A DNA stretch of 64,000 nucleotides from Rhodospirillaceae bacterium. GTDB lineage: Bacteria; Pseudomonadota; Alphaproteobacteria; UBA8366. The stretch lies in contig PBOR01000052.1 of assembly GCA_002724395.1 (NCBI GenBank), positions 2,603 to 66,602 on the forward strand, in the 5' to 3' direction. Both the position numbers and the translations under genes were made by a program. Shown one piece after another: positions 8,822-18,567 of this stretch (within the stretch, counting starts at the first letter, position 1; the number at the start of each line of letters is the position of its first letter). The notes below the pieces were generated by a model. It ran no database searches. It had not been told where the DNA came from and saw only the letters and a list, made by a program, of their open reading frames with translations.

Positions 8822-9211
8822 ATGTCGACCAACGATAGACCACTATCTCCCCATTTACAGATTTATCGCTGGCAGTGGACAATGGCTCTGTCGATCCTAC
8901 ACCGAGCCACTGGGGTCGCTTTAGCAGTAGGGACGTTACTACTGGTTTTTTGGCTCATCAGCCTTGCAACAGGTGCAACCGCGTTTGCTGATTTGCAAAG
9001 CTTTTTGGTCACATTGCCGGGTAGAGTATGTTTGATCGGTTGGACCTGGGCATTATTTTATCACCTCGCAAACGGTATCCGACACCTGTTTTGGGATGCC
9101 GGCAAGGGTTATTCGCTGCCAGTCGCTCAAGTTTCCGGCTATATCGGTTTTGTTGTTTCTGTTTTGCTTACCGCAGCGTTATGGCTCGGTTGGCTAAATG
9201 CGTTGATTTAG
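8822..9211 (+). CDS. sdhC: Succinate dehydrogenase cytochrome b556 subunit
   Basis: SdhC is one of the two membrane anchors of complex II, which binds heme b and ubiquinone. The 129-residue protein has the family N-terminus RPLSPHLQIYRW, the signature SILHRATGVALA (Ser and Arg near the quinone site), and the heme-ligand His region YHLANGIRHLFWD. There are three transmembrane segments. I choose the ATG at 8822 because GGAGAGAG lies just upstream. An open frame extends to 8804, but that start would lie upstream of the ribosome site. It is the first gene of sdhCDAB. Confidence 0.95.
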   Translation: MSTNDRPLSPHLQIYRWQWTMALSILHRATGVALAVGTLLLVFWLISLATGATAFADLQSFLVTLPGRVCLIGWTWALFYHLANGIRHLFWDAGKGYSLPVAQVSGYIGFVVSVLLTAALWLGWLNALI

Positions 9212-9222
9212 GGAGCCACGAA

Positions 9223-9603
9223 ATGAGTCTGCAAAATCCTATAGGGCGTGTGCGCGGTTTGGGTTCGGCAAAATCTGGGTCTGAACACTGGTGGGCGCAA
9301 CGGTTAACCGCTGTTGCTTTGGTTCCTTTGACTCTGTGGTTTATTTATTCGGCGCTGGCACTGGCTGGGGCAGATTATGCGGCAGCGAAAGCATGGTTGG
9401 CGACGCCATGGAACGCTGTTTTGATGGTACTTTTGGTGATCGCAACCTGCCATCACATGCAACTGGGATTACAGGTCGTTGTCGAGGACTATATTCATGG
9501 CGAAGCATCGAAAGTGATAACTCTAGTTGCAATAAAACTTGGCTGCTTTTCATTGGCGGTGGCCGCAATTTTTTCTGTTTTTAAAGTTTCCTTCGGAGGA
9601 TGA
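9223..9603 (+). CDS. sdhD: Succinate dehydrogenase hydrophobic membrane anchor subunit
   Basis: SdhD is the second membrane anchor of complex II. The 126-residue product begins [20 protein letters not shown], the usual alphaproteobacterial start, followed by [17 protein letters not shown]. It has three transmembrane helices and the heme-ligand/quinone region [15 protein letters not shown]. The frame is open upstream to 9028, inside sdhC, but the ATG at 9223 matches the family start and lies 11 bp after the sdhC stop. It is co-transcribed with sdhC and sdhA. Confidence 0.93.
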   Translation: MSLQNPIGRVRGLGSAKSGSEHWWAQRLTAVALVPLTLWFIYSALALAGADYAAAKAWLATPWNAVLMVLLVIATCHHMQLGLQVVVEDYIHGEASKVITLVAIKLGCFSLAVAAIFSVFKVSFGG

Positions 9604-9607
9604 TCAG

Positions 9608-11392
9608 ATGGGGCATGCATATCCGATTACGGATCACGAATATGATGTCGTTGTTGTTGGCGCTGGTGGTGCCGGGTTAAGAGCTACCGTCGGTCTTGCG
9701 GAAGCAGGTCTGAAAACGGCCTGTATTTCGAAAGTTTTCCCGACACGCAGCCACACGGTGGCAGCTCAGGGTGGCATGTCCGCTTCGCTTGGTAACATGG
9801 GCGAAGATGATTGGCGTTGGCACATGTACGACACGGTAAAGGGCGCCGATTGGCTGGGTGATCAAGATGCAATAGAATTCATGTGCCGAGAAGCTGTGCC
9901 AGCATTTATTGAATTGGAGCATTATGGAGTTCCTTTCAGTCGCACCGAAGATGGAAAAATTTACCAACGCCCTTTCGGTGGCATGACTACAAATTACGGC
10001 GAGGGAACAGCGCATCGCACCTGCGCGGCTGCAGACCGCACGGGACATGCAATTTTGCACACTTTGTATCAGCAATCGCTCAAACATTCGGTGGAGTTCT
10101 TTATCGAATATTTCGCGCTTGACCTCATCAAGAATGATGACGATGAAATTGCCGGTATAATGGCGTGGAATTTAGATGATGGTACCATCCACAGATTTAA
10201 GGCAAAGATGGTTATTATTGCGACGGGGGGTTACGGGCGAGCTTATTTCTCGGCGACGTCGGCCCACACTTGTACCGGTGATGGCGGTGGTATGGTGCTA
10301 CGCGCGGGTTTACCTTTACAGGACATGGAATTTGTTCAATTCCATCCCACCGGAATTTACGGTGCGGGCTGTCTGATCACAGAAGGTGTCCGCGGTGAAG
10401 GAGGATATGTAACCAATTCCGAAGGTGAGCGTTTTATGGAACGATATGCGCCTTCCGCAAAGGATTTAGCCAGCCGCGACGTGGTTAGTCGCTCGATGAC
10501 TATCGAGATTCGTGAAGGCAGAGGCGTTGGTGCGGATAGGGATCATATTAATCTTCATTTGGAACACCTGGACCCAGACGTGATAGAGGAACGGCTGCCA
10601 GGTATTTCGGAAACTGCTCGTATTTTTGCTGGTGTCGATGTCAATAAAGAACCAATCCCGGTAATTCCGACCTGCCATTATAATATGGGAGGCGTGCCGA
10701 CAAATTATGCTGGCGAGGCCCTAACCATGAATGGCAGCGAAGCAACAATCCCAGGCCTAATGGCGATTGGCGAAGCGGCGTGCGTATCGGTCCATGGTGC
10801 AAACCGATTAGGCTCTAATTCACTCTTGGACTTGGTTGTCTTTGGTCGTGCGGCTAGTCAGCAATGTGCCGAAGTGGTCGATGCCAAAGCAGCGCATAAA
10901 CGGTTACCCGAGGACGCAGGCGAGGCGACACTGGATCGGCTGGATAAACTACGACATGCGAAAGGAAGCGTGTCTACCGCAGCACTTCGTTTAGAAATGC
11001 AGCGCGTAATGCAGAGCAATTGTGCGGTATTCCGAACTGGCGAAGTATTACAAGAGGGTGTAGACCTCATGAAAGAAGCTTGGGCCAAACGGGAGGATAT
11101 TGGTATTAACGATCGCTCTATGATTTGGAATTCTGATTTGGTTGAAACGCTTGAGATGGAAAATTTACTTAGTCAGGCGATGGTCCAAGTGGTGAGTGCT
11201 AATGAGCGGAAAGAAAGCCGCGGAGCTCACGCCCGTGAAGACTTCCCCGATCGTGATGATGATGAATGGATGAAACACACGTTGGCTTGGTGCGACGAGA
11301 ATGGCAACGTCGAATTGAAATACCGTCCCGTAGTAATGAAAACTATGACCAATGAAGTTGTAGTTTTCCCACCGAAAGCTCGCGTCTACTAG
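9608..11392 (+). CDS. sdhA: Succinate dehydrogenase flavoprotein subunit
   Basis: SdhA oxidises succinate to fumarate with covalently bound FAD on the cytoplasmic face of complex II. The 594-residue protein has the dinucleotide motif [12 protein letters not shown], the FAD-linking His in [10 protein letters not shown], the substrate-binding segment near HPTGIYGAG, and [21 protein letters not shown] near residue 400. The ATG at 9608 has GGAGGA just upstream, overlapping the sdhD end, and yields the normal N-terminus. A longer open frame (from 9539) is an artefact of overlap with sdhD. Confidence 0.97.
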   Translation: MGHAYPITDHEYDVVVVGAGGAGLRATVGLAEAGLKTACISKVFPTRSHTVAAQGGMSASLGNMGEDDWRWHMYDTVKGADWLGDQDAIEFMCREAVPAFIELEHYGVPFSRTEDGKIYQRPFGGMTTNYGEGTAHRTCAAADRTGHAILHTLYQQSLKHSVEFFIEYFALDLIKNDDDEIAGIMAWNLDDGTIHRFKAKMVIIATGGYGRAYFSATSAHTCTGDGGGMVLRAGLPLQDMEFVQFHPTGIYGAGCLITEGVRGEGGYVTNSEGERFMERYAPSAKDLASRDVVSRSMTIEIREGRGVGADRDHINLHLEHLDPDVIEERLPGISETARIFAGVDVNKEPIPVIPTCHYNMGGVPTNYAGEALTMNGSEATIPGLMAIGEAACVSVHGANRLGSNSLLDLVVFGRAASQQCAEVVDAKAAHKRLPEDAGEATLDRLDKLRHAKGSVSTAALRLEMQRVMQSNCAVFRTGEVLQEGVDLMKEAWAKREDIGINDRSMIWNSDLVETLEMENLLSQAMVQVVSANERKESRGAHAREDFPDRDDDEWMKHTLAWCDENGNVELKYRPVVMKTMTNEVVVFPPKARVY

Positions 11393-11416
11393 GATTTTTA
11401 AGAAAAGGGGCGACCT

Positions 11417-12193
11417 ATGGCTCAATTTACCTTACCCGCAAATTCAAAAGTTGGTACCGGGAAGAAATGGTCAGCACCTGATGGTGCAAAGAATTTAAAA
11501 ACCTTTAAAATCTACCGTTGGGGCGGCGATGAAGGGGAAAACCCAAGGGTCGATTCCTATGAAATTGATTTAGATTCATGCGGTCCAATGGTGTTGGACG
11601 CTTTAATCAAAATCAAGAACGAGGTCGATTCTACTGTTACTTTTCGCCGCTCTTGCCGCGAAGGTGTGTGTGGTTCTTGTGCCATGAATATTGATGGCAC
11701 TAATACACTGGCTTGCACAAAGTATATTTCCGAAGTCAGCGGAGATGTAAAAGTGTACCCACTACCGCATATGCCTGTGGTGAAGGACCTAGTGCCGGAT
11801 CTGAGCACTGTTTACGCGCAACTTACTTCAATCGAGCCTTGGATGAAGACCCAGTCGCCGGCACCGGCACGCGAGCGTTTGCAATCGCCCGAGGAACGCA
11901 AAAAGCTCGATGGGCTTTATGAATGCATACTTTGTTTCTGCTGCTCTACGTCATGTCCGTCCTATTGGTGGAATGGCGATAGGTATTTGGGGCCGGCGAT
12001 TTTATTGCAAGCCTATCGTTGGCTTGCCGACAGCCGCGATGAAGATACTGGGGATCGGCTTGACCAACTTGAAGATCCGTTTCGCCTCTATCGATGTCAT
12101 ACGATTATGAATTGCACCAAGACTTGTCCAAAGGGCCTAAACCCTGCTGAGGCAATTGGTGAAATTAAGAAAATGATGTTAGCTCGGCAATAG
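11417..12193 (+). CDS. sdhB: Succinate dehydrogenase iron-sulfur subunit
   Basis: SdhB carries electrons from FAD to ubiquinone through three Fe-S clusters. The 258-residue protein has the [2Fe-2S] motif CREGVCGSC with a later Cys in TLACTKYI, the [4Fe-4S] motif [12 protein letters not shown], and the [3Fe-4S]/[4Fe-4S] ligands in [17 protein letters not shown]. It follows sdhA by 24 bp with an AAAAGGGG ribosome site and ends the sdh operon. All cluster cysteines are intact. Confidence 0.97.
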   Translation: MAQFTLPANSKVGTGKKWSAPDGAKNLKTFKIYRWGGDEGENPRVDSYEIDLDSCGPMVLDALIKIKNEVDSTVTFRRSCREGVCGSCAMNIDGTNTLACTKYISEVSGDVKVYPLPHMPVVKDLVPDLSTVYAQLTSIEPWMKTQSPAPARERLQSPEERKKLDGLYECILCFCCSTSCPSYWWNGDRYLGPAILLQAYRWLADSRDEDTGDRLDQLEDPFRLYRCHTIMNCTKTCPKGLNPAEAIGEIKKMMLARQ

Positions 12194-12218
12194 CTGTCTA
12201 ATTTGTAGGCCTTTATAA

Positions 12219-13181
12219 ATGATAGAGCTCAGGAAAATCGCCCCCCTTATTTCCTTGGGTGTGTTCCTATTTGTGACGACCGTGAATGATTCGTTGGCGG
12301 CCAGTGATTTTGCTGTTGGTAAAAAAGCCAGAGATGGCCGGGATTATTTAAGTGCTGCAAGGGCTTTCCGTGCAGGGATCGCCAAGGGCGATAAACAGTC
12401 GGCCAATGCTTTGGGTGAAATGTATATTTTGGGACTGGGTGTTGACAAAGATCCCGTCACCGCGTGCGAGCTCTTTTTGAAAGGGGCAAAGCGGGGGGAT
12501 GTTCTTGCTCAGCATAATTACGGTATCTGTGCTGCCAAAGGTAAAGGCGGAAAACCAAATCCGAGAGAAGCGGTGAAGTGGCTTAATAAGGCTATGAAAA
12601 GCGGTCATAAGCCGGCATTTTGCGCTTTAGGTCAGCTTTATGTTGCCGGCGGCGCGGGAAAAAAAGACCCCAAACGTGGCTTTGATTTGTGCTTGAAAGG
12701 CGCCTTGGCTGGTGAAACTAAGGCTGCCGCGCGTGTTGGCGAACTTTATTTTGCTGGGGTCGGCACGGTGAAAAATCTGAAAGAGGCTTATAAGTGGCTA
12801 AAAAAAGCTGGTGATAAGCAAGATCCATCAGCCGCCTATAACCTAGGCTTAATGCATTTAAATGGTGATGGTGTTGCAAAAAGCGTGGACAAGGCGCGAC
12901 GGTGGCTTACGGTTTCCGCTCTCCAGAGACACAGAATTGCGTTTGAACCGGTGGCTAGGTTGTACCGGAATAGGGTTATTGAACTGCTGAAGAACGAGCA
13001 GATTGATGTGCGTATGACGCGCTGGGCAATTTTTTTTCTGAACTTGGCACGAAGCATTCAAACATCGTCTAAACAACGCTCAAACTATGCCGCGTTGATC
13101 GATCAGTTTTCCGAGTTATCGCCGAAAGCGCGACGTTTGGCAGACCAAGACCTTTCAAAATGGAACGATAGTAAGTTTTAA
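12219..13181 (+). CDS. Secreted Sel1-like repeat protein
   Basis: The 320-residue protein starts with a Sec signal peptide (hydrophobic IAPLISLGVFLFVTTV, likely cleaved after SLA near residue 27). From about residue 35 to 230 it has five or six Sel1-type repeats with the pattern A..LG..Y..G.GV.KD...A, for example YILGLGVDKDPVTACELF and YFAGVGTVKNLKEAYKWL. Such alpha-alpha solenoids act as scaffolds for protein interaction in the periplasm. The C-terminal 90 residues are basic and helical. It lies 25 bp after sdhB, so it may share that transcript, but nothing ties its function to succinate dehydrogenase. Confidence 0.85.
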   Translation: MIELRKIAPLISLGVFLFVTTVNDSLAASDFAVGKKARDGRDYLSAARAFRAGIAKGDKQSANALGEMYILGLGVDKDPVTACELFLKGAKRGDVLAQHNYGICAAKGKGGKPNPREAVKWLNKAMKSGHKPAFCALGQLYVAGGAGKKDPKRGFDLCLKGALAGETKAAARVGELYFAGVGTVKNLKEAYKWLKKAGDKQDPSAAYNLGLMHLNGDGVAKSVDKARRWLTVSALQRHRIAFEPVARLYRNRVIELLKNEQIDVRMTRWAIFFLNLARSIQTSSKQRSNYAALIDQFSELSPKARRLADQDLSKWNDSKF

Positions 13182-13241
13182 ATCGAGCATTTTCGATCCA
13201 GCTTCGTTACGGTATCTTTTGGCAAAGGCGAGTTTCAGGTC

Positions 13242-13841
13242 ATGTATATTCCGCCGAAATTCTTAGAGGAAGACCGTGCCACGCTTTATAAAATTATTGA
13301 CCAGTATGGGTTTGGTTTGCTCGTGGCTGAAACCGATGATGGACCGATGGCAACACATTTGCCGTTCCAATTAGATGGCGATGTCCTGGTTTCTCATATG
13401 GCGCGGGCTAATGCCCATTGGGAATATTTTGTATCAGGCAAAGAAGTTTTAGCGATCTTTCAAGGCCCTCATTGTTATGTTTCGCCGCGCTGGTATGAGA
13501 GTACGCCGGGGGTCCCTACCTGGAATTACATCGCTGTCCACGTATATGGAATTCCGGAAATTATCGGCGATGTTGCTGCTATTAAAGATGGTCAGGCTTC
13601 CCTAGTTGATCGCTTAGAACAAGGAAAATGGCGTCTTGAAGACCAGCCTGATAGCTACGTGACTGATATGGCGCGTAACATTGTTGGTTTACGTATCCCG
13701 ATTGATCGGATATTAGGCAAATTCAAACTAAGTCAGAATAAGACTATTGAGGATCGTCGCCGTGTGATTTTGGAGCTGGAGCAAAGTGATGATCCGCTGG
13801 CTCGTGATGTCGCGGCTCTAATGCTTAAGCGGGAAAGCTAA
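13242..13841 (+). CDS. PaiB-family FMN-binding protein
   Basis: The 199-residue protein matches the PaiB family (FMN-binding split-barrel proteins first described as negative regulators of sporulation and degradative enzymes in Bacillus). It begins MYIPPKFLEEDR, then has ATHLPFQLDGDVLVSHMARAN, the conserved IFQGPHCYVSPRWYES and the PTWNYIAVHVYG core, and ends with the usual helical region. The family's real role in alphaproteobacteria is unclear; flavin or heme binding is the common property. The ATG is preceded by AGGT a few bases upstream. Confidence 0.85.
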   Translation: MYIPPKFLEEDRATLYKIIDQYGFGLLVAETDDGPMATHLPFQLDGDVLVSHMARANAHWEYFVSGKEVLAIFQGPHCYVSPRWYESTPGVPTWNYIAVHVYGIPEIIGDVAAIKDGQASLVDRLEQGKWRLEDQPDSYVTDMARNIVGLRIPIDRILGKFKLSQNKTIEDRRRVILELEQSDDPLARDVAALMLKRES

Positions 13842-14168
13842 AACAATCCCCTTTTGTCTTTTGCTACGAGTAGCTTTGCGCCATCCGCTTTTACGTTTAG
13901 TTGCCGCACTTCATTAGGAATTCATGTTTCCAGTCTATCCGTAAGGTCGAGAAAGTGATTTCTTTTGATTTTATCGGCAACTTCTTCCGTCACTTCTCCA
14001 AACAGAGGAATTTATTGATTACGGCAAATGTATTTTTACTTCGTGCGACGGCAAGTGGTTAGTCTTTATATAATCCATATAGGTTGCCACAATGCGCTGT
14101 CCGGGCGCTTGGTTTACATCCTTTGGGATGCTGCCTAATGTTATGGTGTAAGCTCAGGAGATCTCGCC
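13842..14168. other. Intergenic region with a possible decayed minus-strand frame
   Basis: Between the PaiB gene and the CoA-transferase I find no intact gene. On the minus strand, 14011-13838 reads as two short protein-like stretches (GEVTEEVADKIKRNHFLDLT, then NEVRQLNVKADGAKLLVAKD) in one frame with a single TGA between them. This could be a small gene remnant or chance. A sequence resembling a -10 element (TATATAAT, 14074-14081) lies upstream of the CoA-transferase. Confidence 0.3.
14156..14160 (+). promoter_or_regulatory. Shine-Dalgarno site that supports the AUU start of the CoA-transferase
   Basis: AGGAG ends 8 nt before the in-frame ATT at 14169-14171. No ATG, GTG or TTG occurs in this frame between the upstream TAA and 14241, where the family's N-terminal motif has already passed. 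Confidence 0.6.
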
Positions 14169-16559
14169 ATTTCATCGGCACTTAACGGACTGAAGGTATT
14201 AGATTTATCGACGCGCTTTGCTGCGGCATGGTGCGCACGAATGTTGGCGGACTTTGGTGCGGATGTGGCGGTTCGAGATCCGCATGCACTGCGCGGATGC
14301 GGTCCGTTCGACAGCGCAGGTATATCCATTCCTGCAGCTGTTGTTTTGGCAAACAAGCGCTCTTTAGAGTTGGATATTGATAATAAAGCCTGGAAGCAAT
14401 TGGTCGGTTCGGCAGATATTGTTGTTGATGATGCCCGACCCGGCAGCAGCGACCGCGAGTGGATTGATGCTTTGCTCGCGGACAACAAACACGTTCTCCA
14501 TGTTGTAATTACCGCGCACGGCTTAACTGGCGCACGGGCAGAATGGCCAGGAAACGATTTATCAGCGAGTGCGCGATCCGGATGGGCCTCGGTCAATGGT
14601 TTGCAGGGACGTGGGCCACTTAAACAAAGTGGTTACCAGGCTTCTTATCAAGCGGGAACATTGGCATTTGCGACAGTGGTATCCGCGCTTATTCATCGTG
14701 CACATGGTGGGCCCGGCCAGTTAATCGACGTAGCCCTGGATGAGGTGTCTCTGATGAGCTTTGCGCCCGGCATTTTGCGGTCCCTATATAACGGCGCTCC
14801 GGTAAAGCGCCGTGCTCATGGAGATGTGACTACCGGTCCGGTGCCGGTCAAGGATGGCCACTTCGCACTTACCATTACGCGCCCCCATTTTTGGCAAGGG
14901 GCCGCAAAGCTATTGAAGCTTGACGATTTGGCAAATGACGAACGCTTGCAAGCGACTGCTAGCCGACACGCGCATAAAGATTTGTTTGTGGAACGGATGC
15001 AAGCCGCAATGGCCAAATGGAGAAAGGCGGATTTATTCAATTCTTTATCGAAAATACCTGTGGTAGCGGGGCCGGTCTTTACAATGCGAGAGCTGGCCGA
15101 CAATAAACATCTAGAGGCAAGAGGTTTTTTTGTGGACGTTGGAGGAATCAGTTATGCCGGTGCACCTTTTTTGATGTCCAAAACACCTTTCTCACTTTTA
15201 AAGCAAGCTCCCAGCCCCGGCGCGGATACAAAACAATTAGTTGATGAATGGGCTAAGGTATCCGGTGCCGCATCGGAGGTAAGCAGTGCGGCGGGCACTG
15301 ACGGCCCACTTTCAGGTTATCGTGGAGTAGTTCTGACCCAGGCTTGGTCTGGCTCATACGCAACTCAACTGATGGCGCTTTTAGGTGCCGAGGTAATTCA
15401 GGTTGAAGCGCGGTCACGCTATGATTCGTGGCGTGGTGGCGGTTATGCGGTACCTCTAGCAGCCGGGCTTTCTGATCGCCCGTCCGCAAAAAATAGTTGG
15501 AACTGTGATTGCCGGTTCAACTCCGTGAATCTCAACAAACAATCGGTGACGTTGGAGCTAGATACGGATGAAGGTCGATCTATTTTTAAACAGCTGGTTG
15601 CGAAGGCTGACTTTGTTGCGGAGAATTTCTCACCCCGTGTAATGGGAAAACTCGGGCTCAATTACGAGACGCTTAAAACGATCAAACGGGATATCATCTA
15701 CTGCTCGATTTCCGGCTATGGCCATTCTGGGCCATGGTCCCCACTCCCTGCGATTGGGGGCACGGTTGAGCCCACATCCGGCATGTCCGGTTTGCTCGGC
15801 TATGATGATGGTGTCCCATTGAACTCTGGGCAAATGTACCCGGATGCGGTCGCCGGACTTTGTGGATTTGCCGGGCTTGCTCTGGCGCTTTTCTATCGCG
15901 AGCGAACCGGCCACGGACAGCGAATTGATGTGTCAATGCAGGAAGCAAATTTGAGTTTTGTGAGTGACCGCTGGCTGGAGCATGAAATTACTGGGGTTGT
16001 TCCCAATCCTCTCGGCAATCGTCACGCGCACTTCGCACCACACGGCATCTTCCAGACAGCTGGCGATGATCAATGGGTCGCCATTGCGGCGGAAACAGAA
16101 ATCCAATGGCATGCGATATGTACCATCGCTGAACGACCCGAGTGGGTGGAGAAATTCGGAGATTGTGCTGAGCGGAAAGCAAATGAAGAGGCCCTCGATA
16201 GAGAAATTGCCGAATGGACTGTCACCCAAGATCGAGACGTTTTGAGCGAACGTTTATCTCGCGCAGGTGTGATCGCAGCGCCGGTATTGAACGGTTTAGA
16301 GGTGGCGGCAGAATCTGTGTTTAGGGAGCGCACAGCCATTGCCGTGACGGAGCATCCGGAAGCCGGCGCATGGCCGCAGCCTGCCATGCCGTTTCATCTA
16401 TCTGCGACGCCGGGCCGAATTAGAAACGCCGCGCCGTGCAAGGGCGCGCATTCGGCGGAGGTTTTGGAACGACTGCTCCGCCTGAACCGGGGCCAATACG
16501 AAGCATTGGAGGCGGCTGGTATCACCGGCGTTACGCCGCCCAAAGGAAAGGTAGGATGA
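14169..16559 (+). CDS. Two-domain type III (CaiB/BaiF) CoA-transferase, probable AUU start
   Basis: The 796-residue protein is two family III CoA-transferase domains in tandem (about residues 1-370 and 385-790). It would move CoA between an acyl-CoA and a free acid. The first domain starts GLKVLDLSTRFAAAWCARML and the second GYRGVVLTQAWSGSYATQL. The second domain has the catalytic-type Asp in NSGQMYPDAVAG; at the matching place the first domain reads QSGYQASYQAG, so the Asp seems lost. The first ATG (14241) would delete the N-terminal Rossmann motif. The ATT at 14169 follows AGGAG by 8 nt and gives a normal N-terminus. It is followed immediately by an enoyl-CoA hydratase, which suggests a shared acyl-CoA pathway. 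Confidence 0.85.
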   Translation: MSSALNGLKVLDLSTRFAAAWCARMLADFGADVAVRDPHALRGCGPFDSAGISIPAAVVLANKRSLELDIDNKAWKQLVGSADIVVDDARPGSSDREWIDALLADNKHVLHVVITAHGLTGARAEWPGNDLSASARSGWASVNGLQGRGPLKQSGYQASYQAGTLAFATVVSALIHRAHGGPGQLIDVALDEVSLMSFAPGILRSLYNGAPVKRRAHGDVTTGPVPVKDGHFALTITRPHFWQGAAKLLKLDDLANDERLQATASRHAHKDLFVERMQAAMAKWRKADLFNSLSKIPVVAGPVFTMRELADNKHLEARGFFVDVGGISYAGAPFLMSKTPFSLLKQAPSPGADTKQLVDEWAKVSGAASEVSSAAGTDGPLSGYRGVVLTQAWSGSYATQLMALLGAEVIQVEARSRYDSWRGGGYAVPLAAGLSDRPSAKNSWNCDCRFNSVNLNKQSVTLELDTDEGRSIFKQLVAKADFVAENFSPRVMGKLGLNYETLKTIKRDIIYCSISGYGHSGPWSPLPAIGGTVEPTSGMSGLLGYDDGVPLNSGQMYPDAVAGLCGFAGLALALFYRERTGHGQRIDVSMQEANLSFVSDRWLEHEITGVVPNPLGNRHAHFAPHGIFQTAGDDQWVAIAAETEIQWHAICTIAERPEWVEKFGDCAERKANEEALDREIAEWTVTQDRDVLSERLSRAGVIAAPVLNGLEVAAESVFRERTAIAVTEHPEAGAWPQPAMPFHLSATPGRIRNAAPCKGAHSAEVLERLLRLNRGQYEALEAAGITGVTPPKGKVG

Positions 16560-16560
16560 G

Positions 16561-17391
16561 ATGGCTTACAAACATATAACCTATGAGGTAACGGATAGGG
16601 TGGCACGAATCACGAAAAACCGTCCGAAGCTTGGTAACGCACAAAGTACGATTATGCTCGAAGAGCTGGACGATGCGTTTAAAGAAGCAGGGTTCGACCC
16701 CGAGGTGCGCGTGATTACATTGTTTGGGGCGGGAAAAAATTTCTGTACCGGTCATGATTTGGGTACACCAGAAGAAATGGAGTATCGCGATACTGAATAC
16801 CTCATTCAAGAAGGTGTCAGAGGGCGGTTCAATCATACCCGCGAACAATTCGTCGATAAAACGCTGCGCTGGCGCGAGGTGCAGAAACCGACCATTGCTG
16901 CTGTGCAGGGCTACTGTATTTTTGGCGGTTGGATGGTGGCATCGGCCATGGACCTAATGTTTGCCGCTGAAGATGCTATGTTCCTCGGTGGCGGGTTCCA
17001 GTATTTCAGTCCACCTTGGGATATTCATCCGCGCAAAGTGAAGGAGATTTTATTTGAGGGACGAATTATCGATGCAGAAGAGGCACTTGAGTATGGTCTC
17101 GTTAACCGAGTGGTCCCGCGTGAACGATTAGAAGAAGAAGTAATAGACTATGCTGCAGAGGTTGCCCTAAACGATCCTTTCCAAATGCGCATGACCAAAG
17201 CTATGGTGAATGGGTGCCAGGATGCGCAGGGGTTTCATCAGCACATCAACGCAGCACACGCTTTGTTTCTCTTGCGGTCACAAGGAGAGAAAGATCCGGC
17301 TTACGGACTCGACTTTCCTGCTGGAAAAAGGCGGCCTATGGTGCAGCGCGCACTGGAGATTTATGAAAAACGAAAAGGAAGTCGCGGCTAG
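16561..17391 (+). CDS. Enoyl-CoA hydratase/isomerase family protein
   Basis: This is a 276-residue crotonase-superfamily protein acting on an acyl-CoA thioester. It has an N-terminal beta sheet, the oxyanion-hole segment GAGKNFCTGHDLG near residue 60, and the second oxyanion segment AVQGYCIFGGWMVASAMDLM near residue 120. The usual catalytic Glu positions (near residues 140-160) read AAEDAMFLGGGFQYFSP, so which reaction it performs (hydratase, isomerase or other) cannot be read directly. It starts one base after the CoA-transferase stop, so the two are almost certainly co-translated. Confidence 0.88.
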   Translation: MAYKHITYEVTDRVARITKNRPKLGNAQSTIMLEELDDAFKEAGFDPEVRVITLFGAGKNFCTGHDLGTPEEMEYRDTEYLIQEGVRGRFNHTREQFVDKTLRWREVQKPTIAAVQGYCIFGGWMVASAMDLMFAAEDAMFLGGGFQYFSPPWDIHPRKVKEILFEGRIIDAEEALEYGLVNRVVPRERLEEEVIDYAAEVALNDPFQMRMTKAMVNGCQDAQGFHQHINAAHALFLLRSQGEKDPAYGLDFPAGKRRPMVQRALEIYEKRKGSRG

Positions 17392-17440
17392 GCTTTACAT
17401 CTCCGCTCGGTCAGTCAATGGATCTAGAGATTAAAAACGC

Positions 17441-18487
17441 GTGACACATAAAGACAAAAATATCGCCGTCCTTGGCACCGGCTCTATTGGTAGTTGCGTC
17501 GGCGCAGATCTAGCAGATGCTGGACTTGACGTCGTGTTAATCGATCAATGGTCCGCTCATGTTGAAGTGATGAAGGCTAATGGCCTTTGTATCCAGCTCC
17601 CCAATGAAGAATTGAAGGTGGCGCCAATCGCCTGGCATCTGGCGGAACTTGCGGAATACGTTCCTGCCTTTGACGTCGTTTTTTTGACGGCTAAATCCTA
17701 TGACACCGCATGGCTCACACAATTAATCGAGCCTTATTTGAGAGAGACGGGCATAATGATAGGGCTGCAAAATGGCATGAATGATGACACGATCTCGGGA
17801 ATCGTTGGGGTTGAGCGCACAATTGGCGCGGTTGTGGAATTGTCCGCTGAAATGTTTACGCCGGGATTGGTTCAGCGCGACACGACTCGGACTCATACCT
17901 GGTTCGGGCTTGGCGAACTTGACGGAACGATCACCCCACGCCTCCAAGGGATTCAGGAAATTTTGGAGCATATTGGTAGAGTGGATTTGACCGGGAATAT
18001 CGGAGGGGCGAAATGGACTAAGTTAGTTGCGAATTCTATGGTCATGGGAATGGTTGGGTTTCTGGGGCTCAAAACGTGGGAGGCGGCAAAATTACCGGGC
18101 ATGACGGAACTCGCAGTCCGCGCGGGCCGTGAATGTGTCACCGTTGGCCAAGCGCTCGGTTATAAAATGGAACCTGTTTTTGGCATGAGCGCAGAGGAGT
18201 TTGCCGGTGCGACCGATGAAGTCTTACTGAATTCTATGGAGACATTGCTTGGTCATATTGGAAAAAATGCGACGACCGCTTCGATCCACGATCACCGCAA
18301 AGGCCGTAAAAGCGAAATGTCGCATATCACGGGCTTGGTGGTCCTAAAAGGAAAAGAACTTGGCATTTCAACCCCGGTGAACGCCGCTACGACGGAAATT
18401 GACAGGCGCATCAATGAGGGCGAATTGGAAATGGATGTGTCTAATTTGGGACTTTTAAAGGCAATGTTGGATTCTGTGCCAAACTAA
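17441..18487 (+). CDS. Ketopantoate reductase (ApbA/PanE) family oxidoreductase
   Basis: The 348-residue protein has an N-terminal Rossmann fold (AVLGTGSIGSCVGADLADAG) and the ApbA/PanE architecture, with a substrate/catalytic Lys region near NIGGAKWTKLVANSMV and a C-terminal helical domain with STPVNAATTEID. Classical PanE reduces 2-dehydropantoate with NADPH. Many homologues in catabolic clusters reduce other 2-keto acids, and the neighbours (CoA-transferase, hydratase, dioxygenase) favour such a role here. The start is GTG at 17441, with only a weak ribosome site. Confidence 0.85.
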   Translation: MTHKDKNIAVLGTGSIGSCVGADLADAGLDVVLIDQWSAHVEVMKANGLCIQLPNEELKVAPIAWHLAELAEYVPAFDVVFLTAKSYDTAWLTQLIEPYLRETGIMIGLQNGMNDDTISGIVGVERTIGAVVELSAEMFTPGLVQRDTTRTHTWFGLGELDGTITPRLQGIQEILEHIGRVDLTGNIGGAKWTKLVANSMVMGMVGFLGLKTWEAAKLPGMTELAVRAGRECVTVGQALGYKMEPVFGMSAEEFAGATDEVLLNSMETLLGHIGKNATTASIHDHRKGRKSEMSHITGLVVLKGKELGISTPVNAATTEIDRRINEGELEMDVSNLGLLKAMLDSVPN

Positions 18488-18567
18488 GGATGATCAAAAG
18501 AGATTCGCGGGGCCTGACACTCGATGTTTAACCCGCTAGAGTTTGTTCGTACGTGCAGGAGGTTTAT

